In this document: positions 21,724 through 33,630 of the stretch, piece after piece | How the letters are laid out: each line of letters opens with the position of its first letter | How positions within the stretch are numbered: position 1 is the first letter of the stretch | Notes under the pieces: generated by a model | The model's input: the letters and a program-made list of their open reading frames with translations, nothing else | Databases searched by the model: none | Told to the model about the DNA's origin: nothing | Source: Salticus scenicus | Lineage: Eukaryota > Arthropoda > Arachnida > Araneae > Salticidae | DNA: 64,000 bases | Direction: 5' to 3' | Assembly (NCBI GenBank): GCA_963930645.1 | Contig: OZ005652.1 | Location: forward strand, 322,363,738 to 322,427,737 | Made by a program: the position numbers and the translations under genes

Positions 21724-22720
21724 TTTTCTTATTCAGATGTATGCTGTGTAAGGTGTTACAATTTCTTTTATTATTTGAATTATGCTTTTAAAACTTTCTA
21801 AAATTTAGCCATTCTAAAATTAAAAGTAATTATTATTAAAATGTTTATTTAATGTTTTTTCTTACTGATGTAGATAGTAGATAAAACACCTTAAAATGTT
21901 TTTCAAAAATATAATAATTATGAGCATTATTACTTTATTTAATTTCCAATGTTATACAAAAATTCTTTACCGCAACGTTAAACTTTTTTTTTTTTTTTTT
22001 AAAGGCACACAAATATTGAGTGATATTATATATTTATCTCGAGAAACTAGAATTTTAATAAAAAATATTGCTCATTAATGTTTCCTGTGAAGTGGATTAG
22101 AGGTTTTTTACAGTAAAATTTCCATTTATGAGAATCCCACAATGAGAATATTTTGCTCTTGCGCTAAGTTCATGTATGTATTTCGGAAATCAGCATTTTA
22201 AAATGCAGTTATTTAAATTTATACATTTAAATAGATAAAGATATGATTACTATACTTTTTATACGATATTTTCATTTACAATTTTTTTATATGGAGATGC
22301 CTGCTGCAATGTATTAAAATTTCTGTTATTATTTGAATTATGTTTTTAAAATATTTAAAAAAAATATCGCTCTGAAACTAAAAGTAATCATTATTAAAAT
22401 GTTTATTTTATATTTCTCTTTTATATATATAGCATCTTAGAATTTTATGATAAAAATATCCCAATGATAAGAATTAAATCGACATTTAATTCCCATTGCT
22501 ACACGAAACCTTTTTGCGGAAACGTCAAACAATTTTTTTCAAGGTACTTAGATATTGAGTAATATTATAAATTTACCTAGAGAAACAATATTTTTGATTA
22601 AAAGTTAATTAGATGCTTTTAAATGTAGAATTTCTATTAAAATGTGCAGCTGGCGTGGAAAATTTTAAAAATATGTTTGAAATGATGCTTCAAACAATTT
22701 TGCTTTAAACTGGTACTGCG
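21724..22720 (+). repeat. Internal tandem duplication of about 560 bp within copy A
   Basis: The segment 20575-20645 plus 21724-22145 (interrupted by the mariner) aligns with 22146-22720. Shared order: ATGTATTTC-GGAA, TTATTATTTGAATTATG, AAAGTAAT-ATTATTAAAATGTTTATTT, a CAT/ACACCTTA string, AATTCCC-TTG-TACA, and ATATTGAGT-ATATTATA. The same unit is present once in copy B at about 42240-43510. The extra duplication is therefore specific to copy A or was lost from B. Confidence 0.65.
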
Positions 22721-23432
22721 AAATTTTAATAGTTATTTCGTCAATACTCAAAATTTAAAACATTTTATCCTTTTTCAAATTATCGTTTCGAATAAATTGT
22801 CAAAACCAAACGCATATTATTACTTTAAACAGCATAAAATTACTTTTCTTTTAATCTTAATTATCTCCGCCCACCAAAAAAATATTTCGGTAAAAGAAGT
22901 TAATTAAATAGATAAATAAAGAAAATTAGACTAATCAAACAGATTAATAAATAATGTAAATAAATAAATGAACAAACAAGAAAAATAAAAGATAATAAAA
23001 CCATTTCTTTTTCTCAAAAACGAAAAATGCTTGTGGAAAATAGAACATAAATTGCAGTTGTATATTTCGTTTTCCTTATTCAATTGATAAATTTTTCACT
23101 AATAATATATTGCAAAGATCTTACTTATAAAGCATCGTAGTCATAATTAAATCAGAATGGCATATTAGAGGCAGAGAATTCGATATATATGTATATCGCC
23201 CTATAAAGGGAAAGTTCAAATAATTCGTAGGTAGTATTTTAAAGAAAAGTTTTAATCTTTCAATCTAATTAACAAACTGAAAAATATATATTAAATAGTG
23301 ATTAATTGCTAATTGTTCACTGGATGAAACTCTAATGTTAACAGCATATATAAAACAAAGGTTTATAAGCTAATATAATTTTATACTTAAAAAATATAGT
23401 ATACATTTAGGGTTTATTTGCTTACCAATTTT

Positions 23433-23434
<2 letters not shown>

Positions 23435-23484
<50 letters not shown>
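23435..23484. repeat. (TA)25 microsatellite
   Basis: Uninterrupted TA dinucleotide run, followed by a short CATATATGTATACATA stretch. Confidence 0.95.
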
Positions 23485-23490
<6 letters not shown>

Positions 23491-23889
23491 TGTATACATA
23501 ATTTAGTTAATAAGTAATTTTTGTTGTATCGTATAATGTTAAGATCCAATATTCCGATCTTAATCTAAATTAGACGGTCACATGGAGCCTAAACATTATT
23601 TCTCACTTAATGTCTGCCTCATAAAATAAGAATTTTGCACCTTCTTTTTTTGCACGGTTGAATTTCGTTTGATATATTATGTGTCCAGCATATTATCTTC
23701 ATTGACATCTTTATTTTATAATTGTGAAAATATTATTTTTTTTTTCTTTTTACTTTTTTAAAAATACTCCTAAATTTATTATATAGGCGTGCATTTAAAA
23801 ACAAGCCATACTGAAATAATAATATTAGTAATATTTTATTTATTTATTTTTATTTTTTTCAGAGGCGGATAAATAGATAGTTATAATAA

Positions 23890-24052
23890 AAGCGGTTAAA
23901 TTTTCCAATTAAATTAGGAATACCAAATTATACAATGTAAAACATAACGGTGAATGTTGCAATTTATTCACCGTAAAAAGTGACGGTGAATGACCGTAAA
24001 ATAGAATACAGTCGATATGACCTATAATCTACATTTCACCGTAAAATATACG
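23890..24052 (+). repeat. Dispersed repeat, second copy of 6690-6846
   Basis: Aligns with 6690-6846 over its full length. Here the sequence continues uninterrupted into TACGGCAATAATAAT and an AAT microsatellite (about 24054-24080). 24115-24175 has GTAAAACTTACGG, which may be the other end of the same element. Confidence 0.65.
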
Positions 24053-24999
24053 GCAATAATAATAATAATAATAATAATAAATACTATTAATATACAGCAA
24101 ATAATATATATATATAATACAGCTTACTGTAAAACTTACGGCTGAACGTTGGCGGTGTTTCAGTTGTTTAGTCGTAAATTTAATTTCATATTTTATTTAT
24201 TTTTTATTTTAGTGTTTTACTTATTTTTTACTTTTTTTTTTTGTTTTACAGTGCACATTAAATGAAGCCTTAAGCCTTAATTCTTTATTAGAATCGAATT
24301 ATAATAATACGATTATGTAGAAAAAAAAGTTTTATAAGTAAATATAATTCTACGAAAGAAAAAATATAGGCCTTATTACACTTTTATTTAGATTTTCAAT
24401 TTTCTTTCATTATTTAAAGACTTTTAATTTTTATGATTTCAGAAATTATTTTGAGTGAAAATAAAAGTTTTAATTATGAAAAGCATTTTAGGAAGTTAAT
24501 TAACTTTTTTAAAGGGATGGGAGACATTCTTCATTTATTTACTCTAGACTAAAAGAAAATTGCTTTTAGAATGGAATCGCTTATTATTTTTCTATGTCAG
24601 TGATTAGGAAGTATAATCTAAAGACAAATTTCCAATAAGAGGAATTTTGTTGTTGCTAAGATCAATTACGTGATTCGTAGAACGAAAGCCTCTTAAGTAT
24701 TAGTATATTTAGTTCAATAAATTACATTAAATTAGTTTGCTTCAAAAACATTTACTCCAAACATTTACAGTTTAGACTATATATAGTAATATTTTTATTC
24801 AACAAAATTAATCTTCAATTTAATTTTCATCTGAAAGTTGTACGATAATTTATAAACGTTGAAAGTTTTTATAAATAGTTTGGAATGCGACGAAAAAAGA
24901 ATGTAGGTAATTATAAATGTTTTATATTTTAAAATTTTTTATATATTTTATCAAATAAAAGAAATGCTTGAAGTGATTTATTTTACTGCAGGGATAGTT

Positions 25000-26192
25000 A
25001 AACTTTCAATATCTACCGTTTTGTATGTCTGTTAGTTCCACAAAAATGGTGATTTATAAATTAGGGAAAACAACTCTATTTTATGAAATTTACGAAACAG
25101 AGATACACTAAGTTAAAGCATATAGCAATAAAGCATTTTTCCCCCTTTCAGTGTTTTTTAAAAGAAAGAAAAAAGTAAAGTGCTTCAGTATTCGTTCAGT
25201 ATTAGTTCAGCATTGGTTTAGTATTGAAACAGCTGTAAACAAAACTCAATAAGAAGTTAATTACTGCTCACTCTGTACATTTATTTAATTGTTAAACCTT
25301 TCAATGTTCTATTTTATTTCACTCGAATGCGAAATGAATATTGACGGATACCCTATACAATTTTGTTCGTGGAATAATAATAATAAAAAAAAATATTTCA
25401 AAATCTTTTATTTTTTTAAATAAAGAGGAACTATATATAATTAGAAATTAGAAACAAAATGATTATTTTTATTCGTATTTCCCATTTCTGAAAATTTGAA
25501 CATTTAAATATTATAGCACATATTATTCTTCTAAAAATTTTCTTTTCGATTTGGAACACTTTAATTCGATCGTATCATGTTAAGAAAATACTTATTTCAA
25601 TACATACCCTTCTAACACCCTCACTTTCCCTCGAAATAAAAGAGTGTTCAAGATTATCAGCTCAACTCTTTCTAATTTGTAAAATAATAATAAGAATAAT
25701 AATAATCTTATGTAATATTCAAATTTATTTATTAGTATTGCATATAGGTGCCAAGATTTTATGGATTGCTTATAATCCACATACTAGACATTTTCATAAG
25801 TGTTCTATTGTAATAATAATTATGAGTAAATAATAAAATGAATGTTATTTATAAATAAATGATGTGAAATGTATTTTTCACTGGCAGTAATGTGGTACCA
25901 CTGGATTATATATTAATTGTTTTTCAGTTAAAAAATAAAGTTTTGTCATAATTCTATTCTAGTTTTAAATTTAAAAATAAATCCTGATTTGAAAACAATA
26001 AATAAAAAAATAAAAAAAATAAATAAAAATAAAAATAAAATAAAATAAACTTGATATTAAAATTTTCATATCGATGATATTTAAATATAATATTACAATT
26101 ACATTTTTTACAACGATCATTTAATAAAAGTGTTTTTTCAACTAAGTGTTACGTTTTATAATAATAGTATATGTAAATTTTTTAAAATTCTT

Positions 26193-26223
<31 letters not shown>

Positions 26224-26600
26224 TTTTTTTTTAAAAATACAATTTTATTTTGATTCACAAGCTGAAAATGTTTGTAAGTTAATAGAATTATACTGTCTTT
26301 ATTTTGTAAATAAGAATTGTAAAAATTAAAAAATATATATATCAAAATATTCTACTAATGCATTTTAAAACTAGTTTATAAGAATTTATAAACTATCTGA
26401 AATGACTTTCTTATGAGCTATTCAGTATAAGATGAAAATGCATTATCGTAAATACTTTTGTTGTTAAGGAAACGGGATATGAATAACAAATGAGTTAAAG
26501 TATTCAAGAGTTTCAAAAAGTTTATCGACCTTTTATAGACGCATTTAATTTCCATTGAGTCAAAAACTTTATTGTTTATAATTTTTCGAATTTTATCTCT
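25000..26600. other. AT-rich non-coding stretch
   Basis: No gene or element is recognised. Low-complexity AAATA-type tracts lie at 25990-26050, with an A-run plus AAAAG repeat at 26193-26220. Open frames here are short and composed of Ile/Leu/Phe/Lys from low-complexity DNA. Confidence 0.4.
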
Positions 26601-26610
26601 TGAAATGTAA

Positions 26611-27743
26611 CTATATAAATAAAGCAAAGAGTTTGTCGGCGGAACACGTCCGGGTGGACCACTCCTATTTTTTATTGGTCTAGATTTAACTACTTTGGTG
26701 ATGAAAGTCGGCCATTTTTTTTTAGCAAAAACTGATGAATTTTTTTAAAAGATACTGCATAGATGTTATACCTTTTAAAAAGAGCTCTAAAAACTGTTAA
26801 TTTTTTGTGGGTGCACTATACACATAAAGTTATTAGATTTAAAGGTATTACGTTGCAAACAGTGGCGTTGCCAGAAAAAATTTCAGGGGGGGGGGGGCAC
26901 AACCTGAAAAAATATTTTTTTCTGATAGCATAGTTTTAAAGTTAAAGAAAAAAAATGCCTATTAAAATTTTCCAGAATTAATTTTCTTTTGACATAAAAA
27001 TAAATACATTTAATTAGACGTGAACATTAAAAAATCGTAAAAAATTAAATTATGCATCTCACAAAAATTGACGTCATTATCACTTTAAAATTTTTCTACA
27101 CGTTGGTAAAGTGCTAATGTAGTTCTATAGCTATAAGATTTAACAGAAAGTTTAAAAACATGATATATAAAAAGTTTTTATTTTATCTTATAATTATATA
27201 AATTTTTGTTGTCATTTCGGCAAGGAGTTGATATTGGTATCGTAAATGCGTCAGGAAACATTTTGGCAAGAAACGTCCGAGCTACTTCAGTGCCAAATTT
27301 CAAATTCCGTCAAGAGGTCCAAACTGTTTCAATGTTTTTGCACAATTTTTCTCAATTTTATTTTAAATATTTTTGTAATGCGAATGAAAAAAAAAAAAAA
27401 AAAAAAAAAGAGAAAAGCATTTTTTAAAAATTTGTCTAATTATACAAAATATTTTCATGTAAAATATTATGCGTTTTCCGTTCTGTTTATTATCAGAAAG
27501 AAAATGATTGATGCAATTTTTCCTATATTATTGACATCACTATAAATTAAACTAAATTACTCAGTACCAAGACGTTGCGGTAAAGAAGTCTTGCCAAAGG
27601 CAGCGAGGGCCCGAAGCGATGTTTTAAAGCAATTTCAATGTATTTTCTTTTTAGTTTTAATTCTTAGAACGGTATAAAAAATATTAATTCTTTTCTTAAT
27701 GCATTTAAATATAGTGACCAGCGAAGCGGGCAAAGCCTGCTAG
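26611..27743 (+). mobile_element. Helitron-like element, degraded
   Basis: The 3' end GACCAGCGAAGCGGGCAAAGCCTGCTAG at 27716-27743 is followed by T and nearly matches the end of the 16830-18838 Helitron. A plausible 5' end, CTATATAAATAAAGCAAAGAG at 26611, resembles Helitron 5' ends but lacks the expected TC. The interior includes a 12-base G-run at 26886-26897, an A-run near 27388-27408 and the segment shared in inverted orientation with 6230-6400. No protein is encoded. Confidence 0.6.
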
Positions 27744-27979
27744 TTATAAATAAAATATTCCATTTAGGCTCTGAGAAACTGTAGGATTTAGCGATAAAAA
27801 ACATTTGGAATTTAATTTACTTCTAACCGTACATTGTAGTGCAGTTCTAGAGTTATCGATATTGAGTTTTACAATTACACATCTTGCGGTTTCATAAATT
27901 TGAAAATCAGATTTTAGCGATTAATCTGTACGTCTGTGTATCTTTATGCATATTTTCGTATCTGTTATTGGCATAGCAA

Positions 27980-27985
27980 ATAATA

Positions 27986-28019
<34 letters not shown>
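27980..28019. repeat. AAT trinucleotide microsatellite
   Basis: About 13 AAT units with one AGT interruption near the start. Confidence 0.9.
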
Positions 28020-28021
<2 letters not shown>

Positions 28022-28339
28022 GGAAGTATAAATTCTGTGTTTCAAACCTGTATTACACGAAGTTACTACTGAAACTTTTTAATGAGATCGGAGGAGTGCT
28101 TCATGTGAAAGGATTTACAAAAGTATCCAAACACTTTACGTATATGTCGTATATAAATTTGTCGTTTGTGAATTTTAACATTTTTAGACCGCAATAAAAA
28201 AAAATCAAATTACCTGTGAATTAAGAGTAATTATGGAAAAACAAACAAATTTGTAAACTGATTTTTTTTATATTTACTTTGTTAAAACTAATAAGGGTAC
28301 AAGTTTGAATGTTAGTCTGCACAATATTTAATTTAGTGC

Positions 28340-28560
28340 AAATGATCACCATTGCAGTCTTCGTGCTACAATTTCTTGCATTTCAGGTGCAAGGCAAGTG
28401 GAGGCAATGGTTTTTCTGTGCTGGTGGAGGTAGCTGCTGGTAACAGTCGACTGCATCTAGCTCTGCTGGTGGAGGCAACTGCTGATGTAGGCCAATTGTC
28501 CATTCCTATTTTACACTATAATATACAGTATATAAAATAAAAGTCATTTAATTTATTTCT
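28340..28560 (+). other. GC-richer island resembling a terminal exon
   Basis: A pyrimidine-rich tract (TTTCTTGCATTTCAG) that looks like a 3' splice site is followed by about 130 bases of higher GC. These include three related GGTGGAGGCA-type strings. An AATAAA-containing stretch lies near 28533-28540. One frame is open across the island for about 50 codons, but it shows no motif I recognise, and the Gly/Val/Ala-rich content comes from the internal repeat. It could be the last exon of a host transcript, a non-coding RNA exon, or part of a repeat. Confidence 0.25.
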
Positions 28561-28933
28561 GAAACACGTTGCGTGTTCCTCCAAGTATTGGGCGAAGATG
28601 CTTATTTTCGTATTGCTGCAAGGTGAAAGCCGCTTCTGCTTACCTTGTGTGTGTAACAGAATAAGGAACTCACTTAAATTGTTAATATCTTATTTAAAAA
28701 AAAAAAACGAACTGTTTATAAACTGTTTATGAACAACCGAATATTATAAAGGCTTTACTCAAAAGGTGAAATGCTCACGAGGTCTAAAATAACATCGATA
28801 AATTAAAGTAAGTTCACAATCCACGTGCTCAATGAGACAAGAAATGGGACACATGCTGATCGGTATTACTATCTGAACACCTGAAAGTGCTAGGAACAAA
28901 CTTGCGTCTTTCCTCAAATTAACTTACTAAATA

Positions 28934-29587
28934 CAGTCAACACCGGTTATAACGTACCTGGGATATAGCGTACTTTCGCTTATAACGTACTCAGATGCTT
29001 GGTCCCGAATGAAACCCTATATAATGTAATGGTTTACATCTTCATCTATAACGGACTATGCAAAAGCCTAATCTGGTTAAAACGTACTTTTTAGACTGGA
29101 ATGAAAAGCCAAAATTGGATGTCAACCTTGTATTTCTGGTTTGGAAATCGGTATATTTTCTTTGATACCGTCTTTCGATGTCTCCTTTATCGCCTTATAT
29201 CTCCTTTATACCTTTAAAACTTTATCGCGGTTCGTTGAATTCCATACTGACTATTCAGAGACTCTGCAAAGTTCCATGATAAATATTGAGAATGTAATTT
29301 TTACTGTGTCATCTAATAAAAAAAACAACGAAAAATAACAGATTATTTTTACAAATAAACATGTAAGTAGTAAAATGTTTTTTTTTTTTTTTTTTCTTCT
29401 TTCTTATTTTATTTTGAGAAATTCATAAACTTTCTATTTAAAATCTCTATAATTGCGAGTGCTATTATGCCCCTTTTTCTTTCGTTAGGCACTAAATTAT
29501 ATTGGAAATATTGCTTATAACGTACTTCGGTTATAACGTACCATATTTTCTGGTCCCCTGAGAGTACGTTATAACCGGTGTCGACTG
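28934..29587 (+). mobile_element. Tigger/pogo-type MITE, copy 1
   Basis: Terminal inverted repeats start CAGTC(A/G)ACACCGGTTATAACGTAC and are flanked by TA on both sides (28932-28933, 29588-29589). Several further TATAACGTAC motifs lie just inside both ends, as in Tigger-like termini. The interior has no transposase; the 65-codon open frame is incidental and identical in the second copy. The element at 42424-43080 is almost the same sequence in reverse orientation. Confidence 0.85.
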
Positions 29588-29589
29588 TA

Positions 29590-30056
29590 TATGAAATAAA
29601 ATGATTTTCCAGAAAATAACATAAATGAAATAGGAGTAATGAGATTTATGACGCATCGGGAATTCTAGTTTTTTTCTTGTGAATTCTAATATTATAAATT
29701 AGTTTAAAAAGGGCTTGAGAAGCGAAAATATTTCAAGAAATCAACTAAATTTATTAAGTATTAAATGTTGATGACTCGTTTAAACCAAAATAAACGGATT
29801 GAAGCTATTCTTTGACAAGTATTTAAAATATAATTTAAAATAATATGAATTTCAAATCAGTTACATTCTAGAATGTTTTTTATTAAAGGGTAGGAAAACC
29901 AAATGCTGAATTATTTTTTAGAAAATTCAATAATAGATGGTAAAAAATATTTGTATTGCATAAGTAAAATTTACCTTACAAATTATGAAAAGTGCTATAG
30001 CAAAACTAAATAGATCATAGGATTATTTCTTTAAACGGAGTAATGGTGACTATATA
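29590..30056. other. Non-coding AT-rich DNA
   Basis: Nothing recognisable is seen. Confidence 0.4.
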
Positions 30057-31108
30057 CAGGGTGTCTATAAAACGTTGGACACATATTGATCTTTAATAAT
30101 CTATAAAATAACGAAGATAGATTAGAATTGATAACATTAATGGTTAGATAGGCTCAAAAAGTTCTATCATAGCCTCCTAAACTAGATGCCTTCCGCGTGG
30201 CTCTTAAACTTGGCAACAGTTCAAGCGGTAGACCGCCACCTGGTACAGATTGCGCGACTTTTTCATTCAAGTGTAACCAATAATTTTAAGAAGTGATATA
30301 TGATACATATAATCGACATTTCTTCAATTCTATTCGCGTTTTATGCATATCAAATCCCACTTTAAAAATTTTTTGTTGGCTGTTGAATTAAAAAGTCGCG
30401 CAATCTGTACCAGATGGCGCTGTCTACCGTTTGAACAGTTGTCAAGTTTCCGAGCCACGCGAAAAGCACCTAGTTTAGGAGACTGTGGCTTTATGGCCCT
30501 TGTCAATGGACTTCCGCATGTGCGCCGTTTGTTGCACGGAGAATATCAAGACGGTTGTCACTTTTTGCTAGGTACGGTCAAGCATGACGGCATCCAATTC
30601 TTGCGGCTGTAATCCTGGCCTTTAAGTCATCAACATTCAAAGTTTTCCTCCTGTAAACGACGTCCTTTACGAATCCTCAAAGGAAAAAGTCCAGTGGCAT
30701 TATATCAGGTGATCTGGGTGGCCAAGGAATTGAGCCACCTCGCACAAACTATCTTTCTGGAATATGGCCATTCAAAGAGCTACGAATGATGCTACCACAA
30801 TGATGTGATGCACCTAACTTTGCATTCGATATTTGCCAAAAACGAAAGATAAATACATACAATCAATAAAGCGTTCAGACGATATTTACAAAAGAAACAA
30901 GAAAAACATAAAATTCGTAACACGGGCAGACCATATTTACTAAAGAAATTATATTCAAGTGGGAGAAGGAAATTTTCCATGTCAACGTTCACTGTAAATG
31001 AAAAAATATGAGTTATTTTATGTATAAATTCCATTAGTTTGTTTATATCTTCTTTATTTTATGAATTATTGAACATCAAAATGTGTACAACGTTTTATAG
31101 ACAACGTG
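30057..31108 (-). mobile_element. DNA transposon relic with terminal inverted repeats
   Basis: The left end CAGGGTGTCTATAAAACGTT and the minus-strand reading of the right end CACGTTGTCTATAAAACGTT form inverted repeats of about 35 bp, flanked by TA (30055-30056, 31109-31110). Inside is a C-terminal transposase fragment on the minus strand. There is also an additional ~90-bp inverted repeat (30172-30264 against 30390-30483), which suggests internal rearrangement. Confidence 0.75.
30490..30750 (-). pseudogene. DDE transposase C-terminal fragment
   Basis: On the minus strand WPPRSPDIMPLDFFL, GFVKDVVYRRKTLNVDDLKARITAA and RLDILRATNGAHAEV are readable. They match the last third of mariner-related transposases that carry a WPPRSPDLTPxDFFLWG box with the final Asp. 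A TGA at 30677-30679 replaces the Trp of FFLWG. A further stop and a gap occur before the RLDI part. The N-terminal two thirds, with the other catalytic residues, are absent. Confidence 0.75.
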
Positions 31109-31284
31109 TATATTAATAAGGTGTTAAGAACTAGTCGCAGTGAAGAATATGAATGAAGTGAACTAAAAGAAAATGTTCCCTATATAATCAGAATGTACTA
31201 TATGTTGCTAACAAATTGTAAATTTACAAAAATAAAAATAAAAATAAAAATAAATAAATAAATAAAATAAAATATAAATATGAA

Positions 31285-32900
31285 TCTCTCTCTATATAAA
31301 ACGCTAAGAGATTTTCTTGGACTCTGTTTGTCTGTGTGTTGACGCCATAATATAGTAATATATATAGATCTGTCATCCCCATGTTATCGAACAAAACATT
31401 TTGATGCCGGAAAAAAGTTCTATAATCAGCCATTAGAGAGTACTGAAAAAAAAGAAAAAGAAAAATGAATTTGAAACTGTACCTGGAGATTTTTCATTCA
31501 CCTTTAGTAAATAAATTATTCATAAATTTTATTTACTAAATTATCCGTGTGTATTCCTGTGTATGATTTACTCCGAAAATAAAAGGTATCACTTTTCCCT
31601 CTCGTTGATCAGTCTATGTCTTATTACTATATCTATGGTTGACGCAAGTTGCCACCAGATTTTCATTCTTTAGTTAATTAAAAAAAGTCTAATTGTCCAA
31701 TCGATAAGTTAATTAATTCGAAGTATTCAGAAAAATTGGCCCTTTCATTTGGTACCTTGCTTGCAACAAAATTTTGATTAGATTTTCTAAAATTAATTAA
31801 AAAATGAAAATAATAACCTGGTAAAAGCTTTAAAAATGGACATTTAAATTTTTAATTGTTGCCAAAAAAAGGTGTTATATATATATATAATATTAAATTT
31901 GCTCATGCACATGAAAAAAGGAAAATATGAAAATGTAGTAAAAAAACAATTTAGATAAAGTTGCACGAGAGTTTCAAAAATTAATGGAAGTATAAATGAA
32001 TGTTAAATAAATAAAATAGTCGTTTGCCAATCACGTGATACAGAAAAACAAAGAATCGAATTCAATAAATATTGTTTATAAGAGCAAAAATATTAATATT
32101 CAATATAAAATAAAATAAAAGGAATATTGTGCATTTCTAAACAGTAGAATAATTGTATTTGCGAGTTTAATAGTTTTTCAGAATATTTTGTATGTTTATT
32201 TATTCTCACAAGTAAGAATCGATTTTTTTTATACTGTAGTGTAACTTTTACATTAACTGATTTAGCAATAAATAGTGGAATGTTTATAGATTATAACTTG
32301 ATATTAATTTAAAATGTTTTAAGTTAAACTTAATCGCGTACAGGTGTTACAACAAGTTAATTTACTGAGCTACTGGTCGAAATGGATTGACACCGTACGA
32401 TGTTGCACTGTTAATGATATAAGTACTAAAAATCAGATTACTTAACATGTTTTCAATCACATTATTAACAAATCTATGTATAAAAGGATAAAAGATTTCT
32501 TTGGACTCTGTTTGACTCTGTGTGGATGCAAGTTGCCACCGAATTTTCATACTTTAGTTAATTTTAAAAATCTAACTTTCTGATTGATAAGCTGTTTTGT
32601 CCAACGGATTCAGAAAAATCGTCCTGTTCATTTGATACCTTATTTGTAACGAAGTTTTGATTAGATTTTTTAAAATTAATTAAAATATGAAAATAATAAT
32701 CTAGCAATACCTTTGAAATTAGACATTTAAAATTTCAATTTTTGCCAAAAAAAAAAAAAAAAAAAATTACGAATTATTATTTTTATCAAAAAATAAAATA
32801 TGCTTTCACGCGAAAAAAAATAAATAAATAAATAAAAAAAATAAAAATAAAATAAATATTAAATTTGTTCATGCATATGAAAAGATGAAAATATGAAAAT
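31285..32900 (+). mobile_element. Two Helitron-like 5' ends with a shared ~260-bp body
   Basis: TCTATATAAAACGCTAAGAG (31291) and TCTATGTATAAAAGGATAAAAG (32473) are Helitron-type 5' ends. Both are followed by TTTCTTGGACTCTGTTTG-like sequence. Positions 31640-31890 and 32490-32760 are direct repeats (GCAAGTTGCCACC, TTTTGATTAGATTTT, AAAATTAATTAAAA-TGAAAATAATAA). The first 5' end is separated from its repeat body by about 300 bases. I find no CTAG-type 3' end nearby, so the elements are incomplete or diverged. Confidence 0.5.
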
Positions 32901-32939
32901 GGAGTAAAAAACAACCATAACCTTTTTTAATATTACTAC

Positions 32940-33630
32940 TCTTGCTAACGCTTAGTTAAGCATAGCCTCAGGAGCTATTTCAGAGATATTTGGCAAAGGG
33001 AGCGGAATAGTCAAAGTAATAATAAATTACATAATATTAAACCTCAAACTGCAATCTGGATGACGTTTACTCCTAGGAAATGTGATGTAATTATTACTCG
33101 TCTGCGAATTGGGCACTCTAGACTTACTCATAAATACTTATTACTTCGACAACAGGAGCCGACCTATCCCAAATGTCACTACCACACACTTACCATTCAC
33201 CATATTCTCACTGATTGTCCTTGCCTTCGTCATATGTATCGGCAATATTTTAATTCATCCTCATCAAACCTGACGATCCTTTTAAGTATTAGTCCTCATA
33301 ATCATTTGACAAATTTTTTAAAAGAGGCTGGTTTTTACTATGACATTTGATTTTATTATTTACACTCTTTATCTCATTATACATCAGTTTTTATTATCTA
33401 CACTGTTCATTACATTTTACATCTGTTTTTATTATCTACAATGTATTTTATGAATTTGATTTTACCTACTCTTATTTCCAATTTTTCTTAATGACCCTCT
33501 GGATGGATGAACCCATCCAGAGGCTAAATTTTATTCTTTATTCCTTTTTTGCTTGGCGCAGCATGTCTCGTGGACTTTGCGCCATTAAAAGCCATCCATC
33601 CATCGAACCATCCATCCATCTTTACTAACG
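32940..33630 (+). mobile_element. 5'-truncated non-LTR retrotransposon
   Basis: A coding tail (32956-33350) is followed by a 3' untranslated region. That region has a complementary pair TGGATGGATGAACCCATCCA, then CTTGGCGCAGCATG...TTTGCGCCATTAAAA, and ends in imperfect CCAT repeats. A short tandem repeat tail of this kind is typical of several arthropod non-LTR clades that lack poly(A). No clear target duplication was found. Confidence 0.7.
32956..33350 (+). pseudogene. Non-LTR retrotransposon C-terminal Cys/His region
   Basis: The frame reads RDIWQRERNSQSNNKLH, then RKCDVIITRLRIGHSRLTHKYLL, then CHYHTLTIHHILTDCPCL. This is the RLRIGHTRLTH and HILxxCP tail located after the RNase H domain in spider and insect non-LTR elements. 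It is open from about 32956 to the TGA at 33348-33350. The nominal Met at 33060 is internal. RT and most of RNase H are absent by truncation. Confidence 0.8.

Larger units (their letters stand above)
15560..25000 (+). repeat. Copy A of a large diverged non-coding duplication
   Basis: By eye this interval aligns colinearly with 34.4-48.5 kb through many anchors. Pairs are: 15560-15740 with 34430-34615; 15935-16270 with 35495-35830; 16660-16790 with 37020-37170; 20030-20260 with 38155-38390; 20320-20640 with 41890-42330; 22760-22870 with 43570-43690; 23030-23150 with 43780-43890; 23515-23650 with 44155-44320; 24530-24710 with 46360-46530; 24800-25000 with 48260-48470. No open reading frame is conserved between the copies, so this looks like duplicated intergenic or intronic DNA. 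Copy-specific insertions are the Helitron, tRNA-like cluster and mariner listed separately. Confidence 0.7.

Noticed and set aside
27206..27545. Two overlapping open frames containing a poly-Lys run
   Set aside because: Both cross an A-run inside a Helitron-like element and show no conserved motif.
29141..29338. 65-codon open frame conserved with 42676-42873
   Set aside because: Identity is explained by the two being copies of one recent MITE; no transposase or other motif is present.
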